Virus record (IMG/VR): IMGVR_UViG_3300033388_004813
Coordinates: 1-37,351 of that record
From: a virus
Length of the DNA: 37,351 nucleotides
Strand: one strand, 5' to 3'
This document shows positions 7,181 to 14,697 of the stretch, in pieces. Position 1 is the first letter of the stretch. Every line of letters starts with the position of its first letter. Made by a program: the position numbers and the translations under genes. Under the pieces are notes generated by a model. That model ran no database searches. It was not told the DNA's origin and worked only from the letters and a program-made list of their open reading frames with translations.

Positions 7181-7378
7181 TTAATAATTTTCTTTATCAT
7201 CCAGCGTTATTTCACAGGTATTTGTATCTACATCTACATAAATATCTCTTACATTATATTGTTCATTAAATTCATAATTCTGCTCTGCTATAACAAAAAG
7301 AGAGGTATGATGTTTTACGTCTTCAGTTACATCCTTTATATTGCCATCCGCATTTATAGTAATAAATTGAAGTTTCAT
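7181..7378 (-). CDS. Hypothetical protein, 65 aa
   Basis: Beta-rich by eye (MKLQFITINADGNIKDV..., DIYVDVDTNTCEITLDD). AGGAGTAGAGTA precedes the ATG, which lies four bases past the stop of the upstream gene. No family recognised. Confidence 0.6.
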   Translation of the reverse strand: MKLQFITINADGNIKDVTEDVKHHTSLFVIAEQNYEFNEQYNVRDIYVDVDTNTCEITLDDKENY

Positions 7379-7382
7379 TACT

Positions 7383-7580
7383 CTACTCCTTTGCCTGTTT
7401 AAGTGCTTTGCGTATCATTTCAAGAAAAATGGGCTCTTTCTCATAAAAATGGCTATCTATACTATGCCACCAAGTTAATGTTTCTTCCAATGCCTTAACC
7501 AGTGCTTTTTTCTGTTGCAATAGCTTGACATTTAATTTACGTGCTTCATTTAGATTTGTTTCAATCATATCAATATACAT
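7383..7580 (-). CDS. Hypothetical protein ending in KALKQAKE
   Basis: The helical N-terminus (LNEARKLNVKLLQQKKALVKAL) could form a coiled coil, and the C-terminus is RKALKQAKE. It is likely a paralogue of the 6588 and 7612 genes. AGGAGATTATGAG precedes the ATG. Confidence 0.6.
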   Translation of the reverse strand: MYIDMIETNLNEARKLNVKLLQQKKALVKALEETLTWWHSIDSHFYEKEPIFLEMIRKALKQAKE

Positions 7581-7611
7581 CTCATAATCTCCTGTTAATG
7601 TTTGTGTTGCC

Positions 7612-7914
7612 TTACTCCTTTGCTTGTTTAAGTGTTCGTCTAATTATATCAATACATTCAATAAGAGATTCCCCGTTCTTTTCATCCCATATAGTACACT
7701 GTAATTTAGCTAATAGTTCAGTTAATGCCTTAACCAGCTTATCATAGCTATTACAAGCCCTTACTATAAACTCTTTGTCAAATTCACTTGCTTTAATTGT
7801 TGCCATAACAAAAACAGCCTCCTCAACCATATCCCTATCTTGCCAAACTGTTCTTGCAAGTATTTTATCACCATCAAGCTTATACGGTATCAGTGTATGT
7901 TTTGCCTTATTCAT
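7612..7914 (-). CDS. Hypothetical protein, paralogous tail (TLKQAKE)
   Basis: The 100-residue protein holds YDKLVKALTELLAKL and ends RTLKQAKE, like its two downstream neighbours. GAGGAGGGCAAG precedes the ATG. The N-terminal part (HTLIPYKLDGDKIL) is unique to this copy. Function unknown. Confidence 0.65.
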   Translation of the reverse strand: MNKAKHTLIPYKLDGDKILARTVWQDRDMVEEAVFVMATIKASEFDKEFIVRACNSYDKLVKALTELLAKLQCTIWDEKNGESLIECIDIIRRTLKQAKE

Positions 7915-7942
7915 CTTGCCCTCCTCGTTAATATTAATTGCC

Positions 7943-8212
7943 TTATTCCCATTTTGTAGATTGACCTATAAATCCGTTTCTAATAATTATATTGCGATTA
8001 TATTTTTCTGCTTGTTCTTTTATTAATCGGCTCACAACTTCCCACGCTGTTAAAGTATAATCAACTATATTATCATAATCTGATTTATTTCTCGGCTTTC
8101 CTGATATTAAATGGATAGATATATCGTCTTGCCAAAATCCAAAACAATCTTTATGCTTATAACAAATACCTATATACTTCTTATTCTTTAAAAACCGTTT
8201 TATATCTGTCAT
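7943..8212 (-). CDS. Hypothetical protein, 89 aa
   Basis: Contains CYKHKDCFGFW near the start and a helical centre (LTAWEVVSRLIKEQAEKY). GGGGGGGCAAG precedes the ATG. The GGGGGTCAAG-type ribosome site is shared by the next several genes, marking a block of similar leaders. No family recognised. Confidence 0.6.
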   Translation of the reverse strand: MTDIKRFLKNKKYIGICYKHKDCFGFWQDDISIHLISGKPRNKSDYDNIVDYTLTAWEVVSRLIKEQAEKYNRNIIIRNGFIGQSTKWE

Positions 8213-8232
8213 CTTGCCCCCCCGCTATGTAT

Positions 8233-8421
8233 TTATTCACAAATAACGATATCAAAATCTTTGTTCATAGACGCAACTTTCTGGGCAATTTGGATAGACC
8301 TAATAATCCTAATTTTATTAGCGTCCGGTGTCATTATCGGCTTTCTTGTTTTTGCCAGTTCAACAAAAGAATTGTCCTGGCTCAAATATTCGTTTGTTTT
8401 TCTGTTCTTTATTATAAACAT
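8233..8421 (-). CDS. Hypothetical protein, 62 aa
   Basis: Starts MFIIKNRKTNEYLSQDN. GAGGGGGTCAAG precedes the ATG. The protein is short and mixed alpha/beta by eye, with no recognisable domain. Confidence 0.55.
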   Translation of the reverse strand: MFIIKNRKTNEYLSQDNSFVELAKTRKPIMTPDANKIRIIRSIQIAQKVASMNKDFDIVICE

Positions 8422-8437
8422 CTTGACCCCCTCTTAT

Positions 8438-8593
8438 TTAATATTCCCTACTTTCAAATTCCTCGCAGATATTATCCTCATCTACGCTAATATCTTTATC
8501 GAGCTTACAACAAAAAAGATACGATTTATTGTCATTAAATATTTCCTTAATATATAAGCAATCCAAACAAGTAAAATTGTCATTAACGGTCAT
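8438..8593 (-). CDS. Small Cys-rich protein
   Basis: A 51-residue protein with CLDCLYI, then CC, then C in DNICEEFES. The layout is like the recurring Cys4 proteins of this window. AAGGGGGTCAAG precedes the ATG. It probably binds zinc or another metal (inference). Confidence 0.55.
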   Translation of the reverse strand: MTVNDNFTCLDCLYIKEIFNDNKSYLFCCKLDKDISVDEDNICEEFESREY

Positions 8594-8623
8594 TATCTTG
8601 ACCCCCTTGTTAAAATTTTATGT

Positions 8624-8914
8624 TTAATATCTTTGAATAATAAAACTTTCATCGCTTATTGGTATCACTGTCGTCTCATTAATATCTTTGTAATTTTCAT
8701 ATTCTGTATTATATTCGGCATTAAATTCCTTAATGTTTTCATATTCGGCATACTCATAACAAAAAGCGATAACATCAAGCTCAAATTCTACGCCTATATC
8801 CTGCTCAAGCCGTTCAAGATAATCATATAATGCGAATAATCCATCATAGCTAAAATTATCTTTGCGGATTTCAAAAGCAGTCCTAAAATCATCCATACTT
8901 ACTGTTGTTTTCAT
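8624..8914 (-). CDS. Conserved phage protein (FSYDGLFALYDYLE type)
   Basis: The middle (DNFSYDGLFALYDYLERLEQDIG, given here in two parts: DNFSYDGLFALYDY then LERLEQDIG) and ELDVIAFCYEYAEY match a small acidic protein family widespread in phages. I chose the ATG at 8914 because AAGGAGAAATAAAG precedes it; a start at 8941 would swallow that site. Function unknown. Confidence 0.7.
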   Translation of the reverse strand: MKTTVSMDDFRTAFEIRKDNFSYDGLFALYDYLERLEQDIGVEFELDVIAFCYEYAEYENIKEFNAEYNTEYENYKDINETTVIPISDESFIIQRY

Positions 8915-8975
8915 CTTTATTTCTCCTTGTTTAAACTTCATTGTAAAATGTTGCTTTGTAAATTACATTCCCTTG

Positions 8976-9134
8976 TTAAGTTAATGCTCCAAAAATTTTC
9001 ACAATATAAACTATGCCATTGAATTTAAAATCCTCTTCACAAAGTTTATTAAATTCCTCTTCAGCTTTAAACGGGGTATCAAAATTATCTGTTATAATAC
9101 CACTCCCATCAATAAGTGCATAATTATCTCTCAT
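8976..9134 (-). CDS. Hypothetical protein, 52 aa
   Basis: Reads MRDNYALIDGSGIITDNFD... and ends IVKIFGALT. AAGGGGTTGTAAG precedes the ATG. The pattern looks like a small beta-rich protein of unknown role. Confidence 0.5.
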   Translation of the reverse strand: MRDNYALIDGSGIITDNFDTPFKAEEEFNKLCEEDFKFNGIVYIVKIFGALT

Positions 9135-9172
9135 CTTACAACCCCTTGTTATGCGTTAATCCTGTTTACTAT

Positions 9173-9355
9173 TTAATGACAATACAAACAGCCATTATCT
9201 TTTCTTATTAATAACATATTAAGACAGCGATAAACAACAGTATTTAGAGTAATACTTTCAATTTTCATCGCTTCACATAACGGTTTGCCAAAAACATCCG
9301 AGTTTTCACTTACTTTGACCGTGAATTGCGATTGGAATTGTTCTCTTGTTAACAT
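9173..9355 (-). CDS. Hypothetical protein, 60 aa
   Basis: Begins MLTREQFQSQFTVKVSENS and ends CLNMLLIRKDNGCLYCH. AAAGGGGGTCAAG precedes the ATG. The C-terminal CLYCH could help bind metal but there is no full site. Confidence 0.55.
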   Translation of the reverse strand: MLTREQFQSQFTVKVSENSDVFGKPLCEAMKIESITLNTVVYRCLNMLLIRKDNGCLYCH

Positions 9356-9377
9356 CTTGACCCCCTTTATGTGTTAA

Positions 9378-9629
9378 TTATGCCGGATATTTGTCGTATA
9401 AATATTCATATCCACGTTTTTTCATCCAGCGTTTTATATACATAAATACATAATTAGGCAATGTTGCAAGACTGCAAGTCAATTCTATCCAAAATACACC
9501 ACCGTTATCAATTACAATATTGCCAAGATTATCACAATCAAGCCAATGATAAATCTTCTTGTTTATTTTACTAATATCTTTGTTCAACTCCATATATTCC
9601 CAAAACTCATTTGTTTTTGTGTTGTCCAT
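9378..9629 (-). CDS. Hypothetical protein, 83 aa
   Basis: Tryptophan-rich and helical (EFWEYMELNKDISKINKKI, then FMYIKRWMKKRGYEYL). AGGGGGGTCAAA precedes the ATG. No domain recognised. Confidence 0.6.
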   Translation of the reverse strand: MDNTKTNEFWEYMELNKDISKINKKIYHWLDCDNLGNIVIDNGGVFWIELTCSLATLPNYVFMYIKRWMKKRGYEYLYDKYPA

Positions 9630-9647
9630 TTTGACCCCCCTGTTAGG

Positions 9648-9821
9648 TTATTTACCAAAAATATCATAAAGTAACCGGTATAAATATTCCCTTTTCTCTT
9701 GCTCTTCAGCCGTGGCAGTAAAGGGTTCGCCGGCATCATCGAAGAAAGTGTATGATGTGCCATTATATCGGCTACTCTTGAAGTAAAGCCAGCACTGTTT
9801 CAATAATTCCTTTTGTGTCAT
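9648..9821 (-). CDS. Hypothetical protein, 57 aa
   Basis: Begins MTQKELLKQCWLYFKSSR and ends EYLYRLLYDIFGK. AAAGGAGATTGTAGG precedes the ATG. Compact, probably helical; no family recognised. Confidence 0.55.
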   Translation of the reverse strand: MTQKELLKQCWLYFKSSRYNGTSYTFFDDAGEPFTATAEEQEKREYLYRLLYDIFGK

Positions 9822-9847
9822 CCTACAATCTCCTTTAGTGTTTATGC

Positions 9848-10045
9848 TTAATTAATTACTATATACTTAAAATTGGTATTATTAAACTTGTTTATTTCTT
9901 GTAATATTGTGTTTTTCATTCCCTTGAATCTTGCCTTTGTAGTTTCAAAACAACCTAAATATTTCCATAAATCACAAGACAGGTTGTCAATATCTTGCCG
10001 GCATTGTATTATAACAGTATCTTTACTATAACCGTTCCTATGTAT
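9848..10045 (-). CDS. Probable small gene without a normal start codon
   Basis: An open frame of 65 codons reads like protein (SKDTVIIQCRQDIDNL, then ETTKARFKGMKNTILQEI). GGGAGG lies four bases before an ATA at 10045, exactly where an ATG would be expected. No ATG, GTG or TTG occurs in frame before the internal methionine of GMKNTI. An in-frame stop lies just upstream. It could be a gene that lost its ATG by a G-to-A change, or one using ATA. Confidence 0.4.
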   Translation of the reverse strand: MHRNGYSKDTVIIQCRQDIDNLSCDLWKYLGCFETTKARFKGMKNTILQEINKFNNTNFKYIVIN

Positions 10046-10093
10046 TAAACCTCCCGTTATAAATTATTGTTTTTACTCGTTTTATATTCCACT

Positions 10094-10130
10094 ACTGCCA
10101 ATATGGTAGGTTTTGGCAGTACTTGGCAGT
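10094..10130. promoter_or_regulatory. Operator-like repeat cluster (TTGGCAGT)
   Basis: TTGGCAGT occurs at 10113-10120 and 10123-10130, spaced exactly 10 bp (one helical turn). An inverted copy, ACTGCCAA, is at 10094-10101. Just beyond, CTTTACAT repeats around 10150-10200. This 165-bp gap has no gene and is likely a control region for the leftward genes. Confidence 0.5.
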
Positions 10131-10210
10131 TAACTCAATTCTATCCTATTCAATGTAAGAAAAACTTTACATCACGTAAGGTTTACTTTACATTCCATTA
10201 TTGCAATATA

Positions 10211-10375
10211 TTACTTCTTTACTAAATGGTATGTGATAATTTTTCCAGTTCGTTTTGCCGATATATTGAATCCTTGCTTTATATCATCTATCAATTTTGG
10301 ATATAACCGTTGATGATTGCCGGCTGGTTTCTGGTATATTGTTGCTTGCTGGAATAAGTTTAATTGATTATGCAT
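10211..10375 (-). CDS. Small basic protein, 54 aa
   Basis: Starts MHNQLNLFQQATIYQKPAG and ends RTGKIITYHLVKK. AGGAGATTCACA precedes the ATG at 10375. Its N-terminal QLNLFQ is like the short start of the 3314-3535 protein (MQLDIF). No known domain. Confidence 0.55.
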   Translation of the reverse strand: MHNQLNLFQQATIYQKPAGNHQRLYPKLIDDIKQGFNISAKRTGKIITYHLVKK

Positions 10376-10388
10376 TGTGAATCTCCTG

Positions 10389-10736
10389 TTAATGTTTAAT
10401 CTCAAAATCTTCGCACGGTTCATTATCAGCATTTACCGGGCTTGGATTATAAAAATCGTCATAAACTGAACAAAAATCATAATTTCTGCAATTTTTACAC
10501 GTATTACTTAATAACTCAATCGCTTTTGCTGTATCATAATAATCTGTTACGTTATAAAATTTCGATGTATGATGATATTCATCAGCCCCAATTTTGTTCA
10601 GAATTTCACGGGCTTTTTTTCTCGTACAATTGGTTGCTTTTGAAACAATCTTAACAGCTTTCGTTATCGGAAACAACCCGCCACTTTCTGCCTCGATTGC
10701 ATTGTTTGATTTACTAAATTCACAATATCCAGCCAT
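10389..10736 (-). CDS. Helical DNA-binding-like protein with Cys cluster
   Basis: The N-terminal half (PITKAVKIVSKATNCTRKKAREILNKI, here in parts: ITKAVKIVSKATNC and TRKKAREILNKIG) resembles a small helix-turn-helix. The C-terminal half has CKNCRNYDFC and a later C, the Cys4 layout found repeatedly in this window. AAGGGGGGTTCAAA precedes the ATG. It may be a regulator (inference). Confidence 0.6.
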   Translation of the reverse strand: MAGYCEFSKSNNAIEAESGGLFPITKAVKIVSKATNCTRKKAREILNKIGADEYHHTSKFYNVTDYYDTAKAIELLSNTCKNCRNYDFCSVYDDFYNPSPVNADNEPCEDFEIKH

Positions 10737-10784
10737 TTTGAACCCCCCTTATTTAAATCTCATCAGGCAAACTGTTTGCTTGCG

Positions 10785-10802
10785 ACCGGCCATTAAGCCG
10801 GT
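10785..10802. repeat. Short GC-rich hairpin
   Basis: ACCGGC and GCCGGT (10785-10790, 10797-10802) form a 6-pair stem with a 6-base loop between two leftward genes. No T-run follows, so it is not a standard terminator. It may stabilise or process the transcript. Confidence 0.4.
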
Positions 10803-10807
10803 TTCGA

Positions 10808-10969
10808 TTATTCCTTGTAAGCTTTATCAACATAAACTGGTTTGCCTGTTGATTTAATAATTATAGTTTTTTTGTTACGCCGTTCTGCTCCTTTTAAGGC
10901 ATATTTGCTTTTTTTCTTTGGTTCTGTTTGCTCTGCAAATTGATTACGTTTTACTTTTTTGCGTTTCAT
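10808..10969 (-). CDS. Small lysine-rich basic protein
   Basis: A 53-residue protein, strongly basic (MKRKKVKRNQFAEQ..., RRNKKTIII). GAGGAGGTTAC precedes the ATG. Its ATG overlaps the stop of the 10966-11154 zinc-ribbon gene (ATGA), so the two are translationally coupled. Confidence 0.6.
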   Translation of the reverse strand: MKRKKVKRNQFAEQTEPKKKSKYALKGAERRNKKTIIIKSTGKPVYVDKAYKE

Positions 10970-11154
10970 TTTGTAACCTCCTCGTAAAATGTTGCCTTGT
11001 AAATTACATCCATTGTTTCTGTAAATGCTTTCTTACACTTGTTGCAATGATATTCATAATCAATCGTTTCAAATTCAATTTCCCGTCCCACAATTTCAAT
11101 ATCATCAGAATTACAATACGGACACATTCCCTCGATGTTTTCTTTCCTTTTCAT
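10966..11154 (-). CDS. Small zinc-ribbon protein
   Basis: CPYCNS (about residue 11) and CNKCKK (about 38) form a zinc ribbon in a 62-residue protein. GAGGAGGTTTG precedes the ATG at 11154. It is first after the promoter at 11205-11233 and is related to the 6959-7165 protein. Confidence 0.7.
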   Translation of the reverse strand: MKRKENIEGMCPYCNSDDIEIVGREIEFETIDYEYHCNKCKKAFTETMDVIYKATFYEEVTK

Positions 11155-11204
11155 CTTTACAAACCTCCTCGTTATATATTGTATGTTATGTAGTGTACAA
11201 CAAC

Positions 11205-11233
11205 AATAAAACATAATGCATATTAATTGTCAA
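11205..11233 (-). promoter_or_regulatory. Promoter, TTGACA-17-TTTATT
   Basis: TTGACA lies at 11233-11228 and TTTATT at 11210-11205, spacer 17. The -10 box is weak. It points at the zinc-ribbon gene and the leftward cluster. Confidence 0.5.
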
Positions 11234-11429
11234 GGATTATTTTGCAATATGCAAAAATACTTTATATCGCCTTGCAAGACAACAGCTTACAAAAAAGAAA
11301 AATTCCAATATCGGCTTGCTTTCCCACATCAGAATAAGAATTATTGTAATTGCTATATGTAATAATAAACTAATATTACAGCAATGTATTTTATATTCGT
11401 GCCGTGCATCCTGCTGGTATTTAGCCTTC

Positions 11430-11606
11430 CGGGTATCCAAACTTGCTTTGAATAACTTTGACAATAGCCATAAATCCATTGAAAACAACCGATTTCAACC
11501 CATACTATACTATCAACCGAGCCAAGATAACGCCCTAAATAGCCATTAATCGCAGGCAATATCGGGAAAAACCAGCCATATCAGGCATAAATTCCTCAAT
11601 TGCCAT
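11430..11606 (-). pseudogene. Relict of a paralogue of the 13943-14593 gene
   Basis: In one minus frame the sequence reads EIGCFQWIYGYCQSYSKQV, matching EIVLEAIIGYCQSYAKQL of the intact 216-residue protein. Upstream, YLGRYLGSVDSI aligns with YFIGELARVTKI, and MPDMAGFSRYC in another frame aligns loosely with its SMPMEKEVPLWC. Frames change and a stop interrupts, so this looks like a degraded copy. The similarity is short and was judged by eye. Confidence 0.35.
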
Positions 11607-11649
11607 CTACTATCAGCCACTTCCTCGCCTACTAATCAACCAAACAATA

Positions 11650-11714
11650 CCTTAAACATCCATACAATATGGTAATATTGCCACAATATCCTTGAACATC
11701 CATACAATTTGGTA
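11650..11714. repeat. Two 25-bp direct repeats, 40 bp apart
   Basis: Copies at 11650-11674 and 11690-11714 differ at two positions; both contain AACATCCATACAAT and then TGGTA. The 40-bp period is close to four helical turns, as for a protein-binding array. Confidence 0.5.
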
Positions 11715-11901
11715 TATCAAATCTTGCTACTCTAAATATTGCAGTACTGAAAAATTGTATGACTGGAATTATAAGAACTGAAAACCACGTTATAGTCATA
11801 TCGCTATAATGATATATCGGTAAAACAAGATACATAAAAATATCTATATCTGTATATTGGAATATTACGAAGGGGTATATAAGGGTCATAGGAAAAGAAA
11901 G

Positions 11902-11942
11902 TATAGTACTATATATATATAATAATTAATCTTCATACACAA
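11902..11942 (-). promoter_or_regulatory. Promoter-like site with TATAGTACTATA palindrome
   Basis: The 12-bp perfect palindrome TATAGTACTATA (11902-11913) lies right after a TTGTGT-17-TATATA promoter-like pair (11942-11914). The same palindrome recurs at 26753-26764 over another promoter. Confidence 0.4.
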
Positions 11943-12078
11943 GCACGAACTCTTTTCTATTTTTGAATTTTTTTTCTGGAATTTTTTTACCAAAAACAAC
12001 ACAATAGTTATATTAATATATTTTTATATAGTGGTTTTCTTTTAAACTATGGATTCGTATTTATATGACAGTTTTCTA

Positions 12079-12351
12079 TTATTCATAACAATCCCCCGAT
12101 GTTAAATTTTCGTTAGCCGCATTACCCTTATCATCGGCTTTCCTATTCCATGCTTTTATTATCATATCAATACTATAATTCCGATATTCAGGAAACCTTC
12201 CTATTATTGCATGACAAATATCGCATTCGGCATAATATTCACCATAAAAATTATGGAAATAAATTCTAGCTTTCCCCCCACAAAATGGACATGGTTTTAA
12301 TTCATCTGGACTACAAACAATTGTCCCATTCAATACTGTTTTTTTTTTCAT
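12079..12351 (-). CDS. Lar-like restriction alleviation family protein
   Basis: LKPCPFCGGKARI (about residues 18-30), then ECDICHAIIG, then a final IKAWNRK, is the pattern of the Lar_restr_allev zinc-ribbon family (PF14354). Lar of Rac reduces EcoKI restriction; most family members are untested. GAGGTAG precedes the ATG, three bases after the previous stop. Confidence 0.75.
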   Translation of the reverse strand: MKKKTVLNGTIVCSPDELKPCPFCGGKARIYFHNFYGEYYAECDICHAIIGRFPEYRNYSIDMIIKAWNRKADDKGNAANENLTSGDCYE

Positions 12352-12354
12352 TTT

Positions 12355-12825
12355 CTACCTCATAGTGTTTTCTTTTAAAATACGGCACCAGCACAACGTT
12401 GGTGCATAATATAATTTATAATGCTTACACCCTATAATAAAAAACACACCCTGCGATTTAGGCAACCACAAATTTTCCACCCCAGATTTATTTTTAGGTA
12501 AATAGATAATTGTATCATCATCTAATATGCTTGGTTGACTATCTGGGGATATGAATAGAAATTTAAAGTTTTCAGCATACTCACAATTAAAATATTTTCT
12601 ACTACTATTATGCACACACGATTCACAGATACATGCTGGTCGTTCTACCGCCAACTGTTCTGTGTCTTTTCGATGTATCCCATCATCCCCAAAACAACCA
12701 CACACATATATTACTATACCATTATCTTCACACACATTATATAATTTTTTATAAATACTACATTCTTTTTTCATGTCACATTCTTTACAAACACCGGCGA
12801 TATAATTAATTGCTTCTTCCTTCAT
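12355..12825 (-). CDS. Cys-rich protein, recurring Cys4 motif
   Basis: The N-terminal CKECDMKKECSIY with a later C fits the CxxC-x5-C-x(~20)-C pattern shared by several genes here. A second set (CICESC...C) follows. GGGAGATTAAAA precedes the ATG at 12825. The motif suggests zinc or Fe-S binding; the function is unknown. Confidence 0.65.
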   Translation of the reverse strand: MKEEAINYIAGVCKECDMKKECSIYKKLYNVCEDNGIVIYVCGCFGDDGIHRKDTEQLAVERPACICESCVHNSSRKYFNCEYAENFKFLFISPDSQPSILDDDTIIYLPKNKSGVENLWLPKSQGVFFIIGCKHYKLYYAPTLCWCRILKENTMR

Positions 12826-12861
12826 TTTTAATCTCCCGTATTTATTTATCACTATATTTTA

Positions 12862-13023
12862 CTAATCCTTCTTACTTTTCTTTACAACTTCTGTATATAA
12901 TACACCGCAATGTTTACATATATAAATATATATAATTTCATTCAGTGTTTCTGCCCTATAAAATACTTTAGTTTTATCACATAGAAAATTAGTATATTCT
13001 AATGGTTCGTGTTTACACATCAT
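12862..13023 (-). CDS. Small zinc-binding protein, 53 aa
   Basis: Starts MMCKHEPLEYTNFLC and holds CKHCGV near residue 37; a C-x-H with CxxC could bind zinc. The ATG overlaps the TGA of the upstream gene (ATGA). AAAGGAAAA precedes it. Confidence 0.55.
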   Translation of the reverse strand: MMCKHEPLEYTNFLCDKTKVFYRAETLNEIIYIYICKHCGVLYTEVVKKSKKD

Positions 13024-13202
13024 TTTTTCCTTTCCCGTTTTGGATACAAATAATCCAACATTTCTTCTGGATAGTTGGTTTTAATATACCTATCAATTGC
13101 ATTGATTTTATACTCTATTGCATTTAACTTAGCAATTATTTCCACACGGTTGTTATAGTATTGGCTTTTATTACCTTTTTGTAAAATATCATTTTTTTTC
13201 AT
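13020..13202 (-). CDS. Small basic helical protein
   Basis: A 60-residue protein (MKKNDILQKGNKSQYYNNR..., ending YPKRERKK). AAGGGGAAATT precedes the ATG at 13202. Helical and basic; no family recognised. Confidence 0.55.
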   Translation of the reverse strand: MKKNDILQKGNKSQYYNNRVEIIAKLNAIEYKINAIDRYIKTNYPEEMLDYLYPKRERKK

Positions 13203-13243
13203 AATCAAATTTCCCCTTATACTATGTAGTGCTGGATATGACA

Positions 13244-13555
13244 TCAGATTTCAATAGAAACAAAGCTTAGTAAATAACTTTTTTCAGTATGCCTATACCC
13301 AATATTATGTTCGCAAAAATAACATTTATTAAAGTCCCAGCGATAGAGCATACCTCCACCATCGCAATTCCCAATAAATATCCTTATACCATTTTTCTTA
13401 CATAGTTTACGCAATGCTTTTTTTAACGTACATGTTTTAGATATTGTGCAATAATCACATACTCCCAATATGGTTCTTGTGTTGCAATTTCCTTTTTTTC
13501 TATCACAAAATTCTTTTAACCCACATTTGTCACACAATCCCTGTATGGTTTTCAT
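13244..13555 (-). CDS. Cys-rich protein with duplicated Cys4 motif
   Basis: LCDKCGLKEFC and VCDYCTISKTC start two related motifs, followed by GNCDGGG and CYFCEHN. It is a paralogue of the 12355 and 13530 proteins. The gene overlaps the 13530-13910 gene by 26 bases, with AAGGA 11 bases before the ATG. Probable metal-binding protein. Confidence 0.6.
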   Translation of the reverse strand: MKTIQGLCDKCGLKEFCDRKKGNCNTRTILGVCDYCTISKTCTLKKALRKLCKKNGIRIFIGNCDGGGMLYRWDFNKCYFCEHNIGYRHTEKSYLLSFVSIEI

Positions 13556-13910
13556 CACTAACAGTTTCCTTTTTTCTTGTTACAAAATGTTTACAATCAA
13601 CTACATACATATCTCTTATATCCGTATTGGTCAACATACATAACAACTTTATTTTTTTCATATATTTACAGTCTATATTACCCATTAAATACAAACAGTC
13701 TTGTAATGTGGAATTATTATTACACTCATTACATAAAATTTTTAATTGATGAACATTATATTCGGGTATATTATCTTTATCAACATATTTATTGCACCAC
13801 GCCATATTAATTTTTACACCATATCTACTATATATTGTATCAATAATCTTATTTATATAACACTGTTTATTTATACCACAATAAAAACAGCTCCTTTTTT
13901 CTACCGACAT
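13530..13910 (-). CDS. Cys-rich protein, recurring Cys4 motif
   Basis: SCFYCGINKQC with a later C, then CNECNN and DCLYLMGNIDCKYMKKIKLL, then VVDCKHF. The second half resembles the rightward proteins at 16826 and 17102 (KSIKLRC...ITKC). AAGGAATTATA precedes the ATG. This similarity links the left and right arms. Confidence 0.65.
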   Translation of the reverse strand: MSVEKRSCFYCGINKQCYINKIIDTIYSRYGVKINMAWCNKYVDKDNIPEYNVHQLKILCNECNNNSTLQDCLYLMGNIDCKYMKKIKLLCMLTNTDIRDMYVVDCKHFVTRKKETVSDENHTGIV

Positions 13911-13942
13911 TATAATTCCTTAATATAAGTAACCGTTTTAAT

Positions 13943-14593
13943 TTATTCCCAACTCTCGGTTTCATCGGCGTCTGATTTTAAATTAGCGTTTGTAATATTA
14001 TCAACACTTGGTTGTGGCTTAACGCTGAGATTATTATCAGAAATTTTTCCTACTTTAATTTTTTGCACGGTTTCTCGCCTGCTGATTTCAGCTTTAAGCT
14101 TACCGGCAGTTTTACCTTTATCTAAATCATCCAAATTTTTGTCCTTATCGGTATTGGGTTCTGCAATAAGTTCACCAGAAGTATCACGTATTGATTTAAA
14201 ATATTCGCCAAGAATTTTCATATACGCTTCTTCGGTATCAGGTATTTTACCAACTTTTTTACCCTGGCGTTTCATTTCCAGAGCATATAGTTGTTTGGCA
14301 TAAGACTGGCAATAACCTATAATGGCTTCCAACACGATTTCGTATTTTTCTATTTTTGTAACACGAGCCAATTCGCCGATAAAGTAATCACACCATAACG
14401 GTACTTCTTTTTCCATAGGCATACTCAATGCCCAATATTTTAGTATATCACCATTACTGGTTTTATTCCTAAATTGTCGCATTTTCAGATAGGCATATAA
14501 ATCTTCAGGCACATTATTTACACGGAAATAAACACGATTGTCTGCCTGTGTAACAAATGTTTTAGTTTTGGATTGAGTTTTTTTGAAATTCAT
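13943..14593 (-). CDS. Conserved phage protein, possibly DNA-binding
   Basis: A 216-residue protein. The N-terminus (VYFRVNNVPEDLYAYLKM) has a ribbon-helix-helix look. The middle (EIVLEAIIGYCQSYAKQLY) recurs in the relict at 11430-11606. The tail is charged and probably disordered. AAAGGATTAGCC precedes the ATG. As first gene of the leftward block beside the control region it could be a regulator (inference). Confidence 0.65.
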   Translation of the reverse strand: MNFKKTQSKTKTFVTQADNRVYFRVNNVPEDLYAYLKMRQFRNKTSNGDILKYWALSMPMEKEVPLWCDYFIGELARVTKIEKYEIVLEAIIGYCQSYAKQLYALEMKRQGKKVGKIPDTEEAYMKILGEYFKSIRDTSGELIAEPNTDKDKNLDDLDKGKTAGKLKAEISRRETVQKIKVGKISDNNLSVKPQPSVDNITNANLKSDADETESWE

Positions 14594-14669
14594 TTTTGGC
14601 TAATCCTTTCGGTTTTGGGATAATTGATATAAATATTTATATGTATTATATTCTATATTCCTATTTGTT

Positions 14670-14697
14670 TTGCGTTGCGAAACCATTATGGTATAAT
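14670..14697 (+). promoter_or_regulatory. Promoter, TTGCGT-16-TATAAT
   Basis: TTGCGT lies at 14670-14675 and TATAAT at 14692-14697. The palindrome ACCATTATGGT sits just before the -10 and shares its half-site with the operator at 4543-4559. Confidence 0.5.

Larger units (their letters stand above)
11237..12078. other. Gene-poor stretch with relict coding sequence and repeats
   Basis: About 840 bases with no convincing intact gene. Open frames at 11237-11488 (membrane-like C-terminus) and 11632-11889 lack ribosome sites. The stretch holds a probable decayed paralogue (11430-11606), a pair of direct repeats (11650-11714) and a promoter-like palindrome (11902-11942). Confidence 0.5.

Noticed and set aside
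11632-11889. 85-codon minus-strand frame in the gene-poor stretch
   Set aside because: No ribosome site, covers the direct repeats, and composition is unlike the neighbouring genes.
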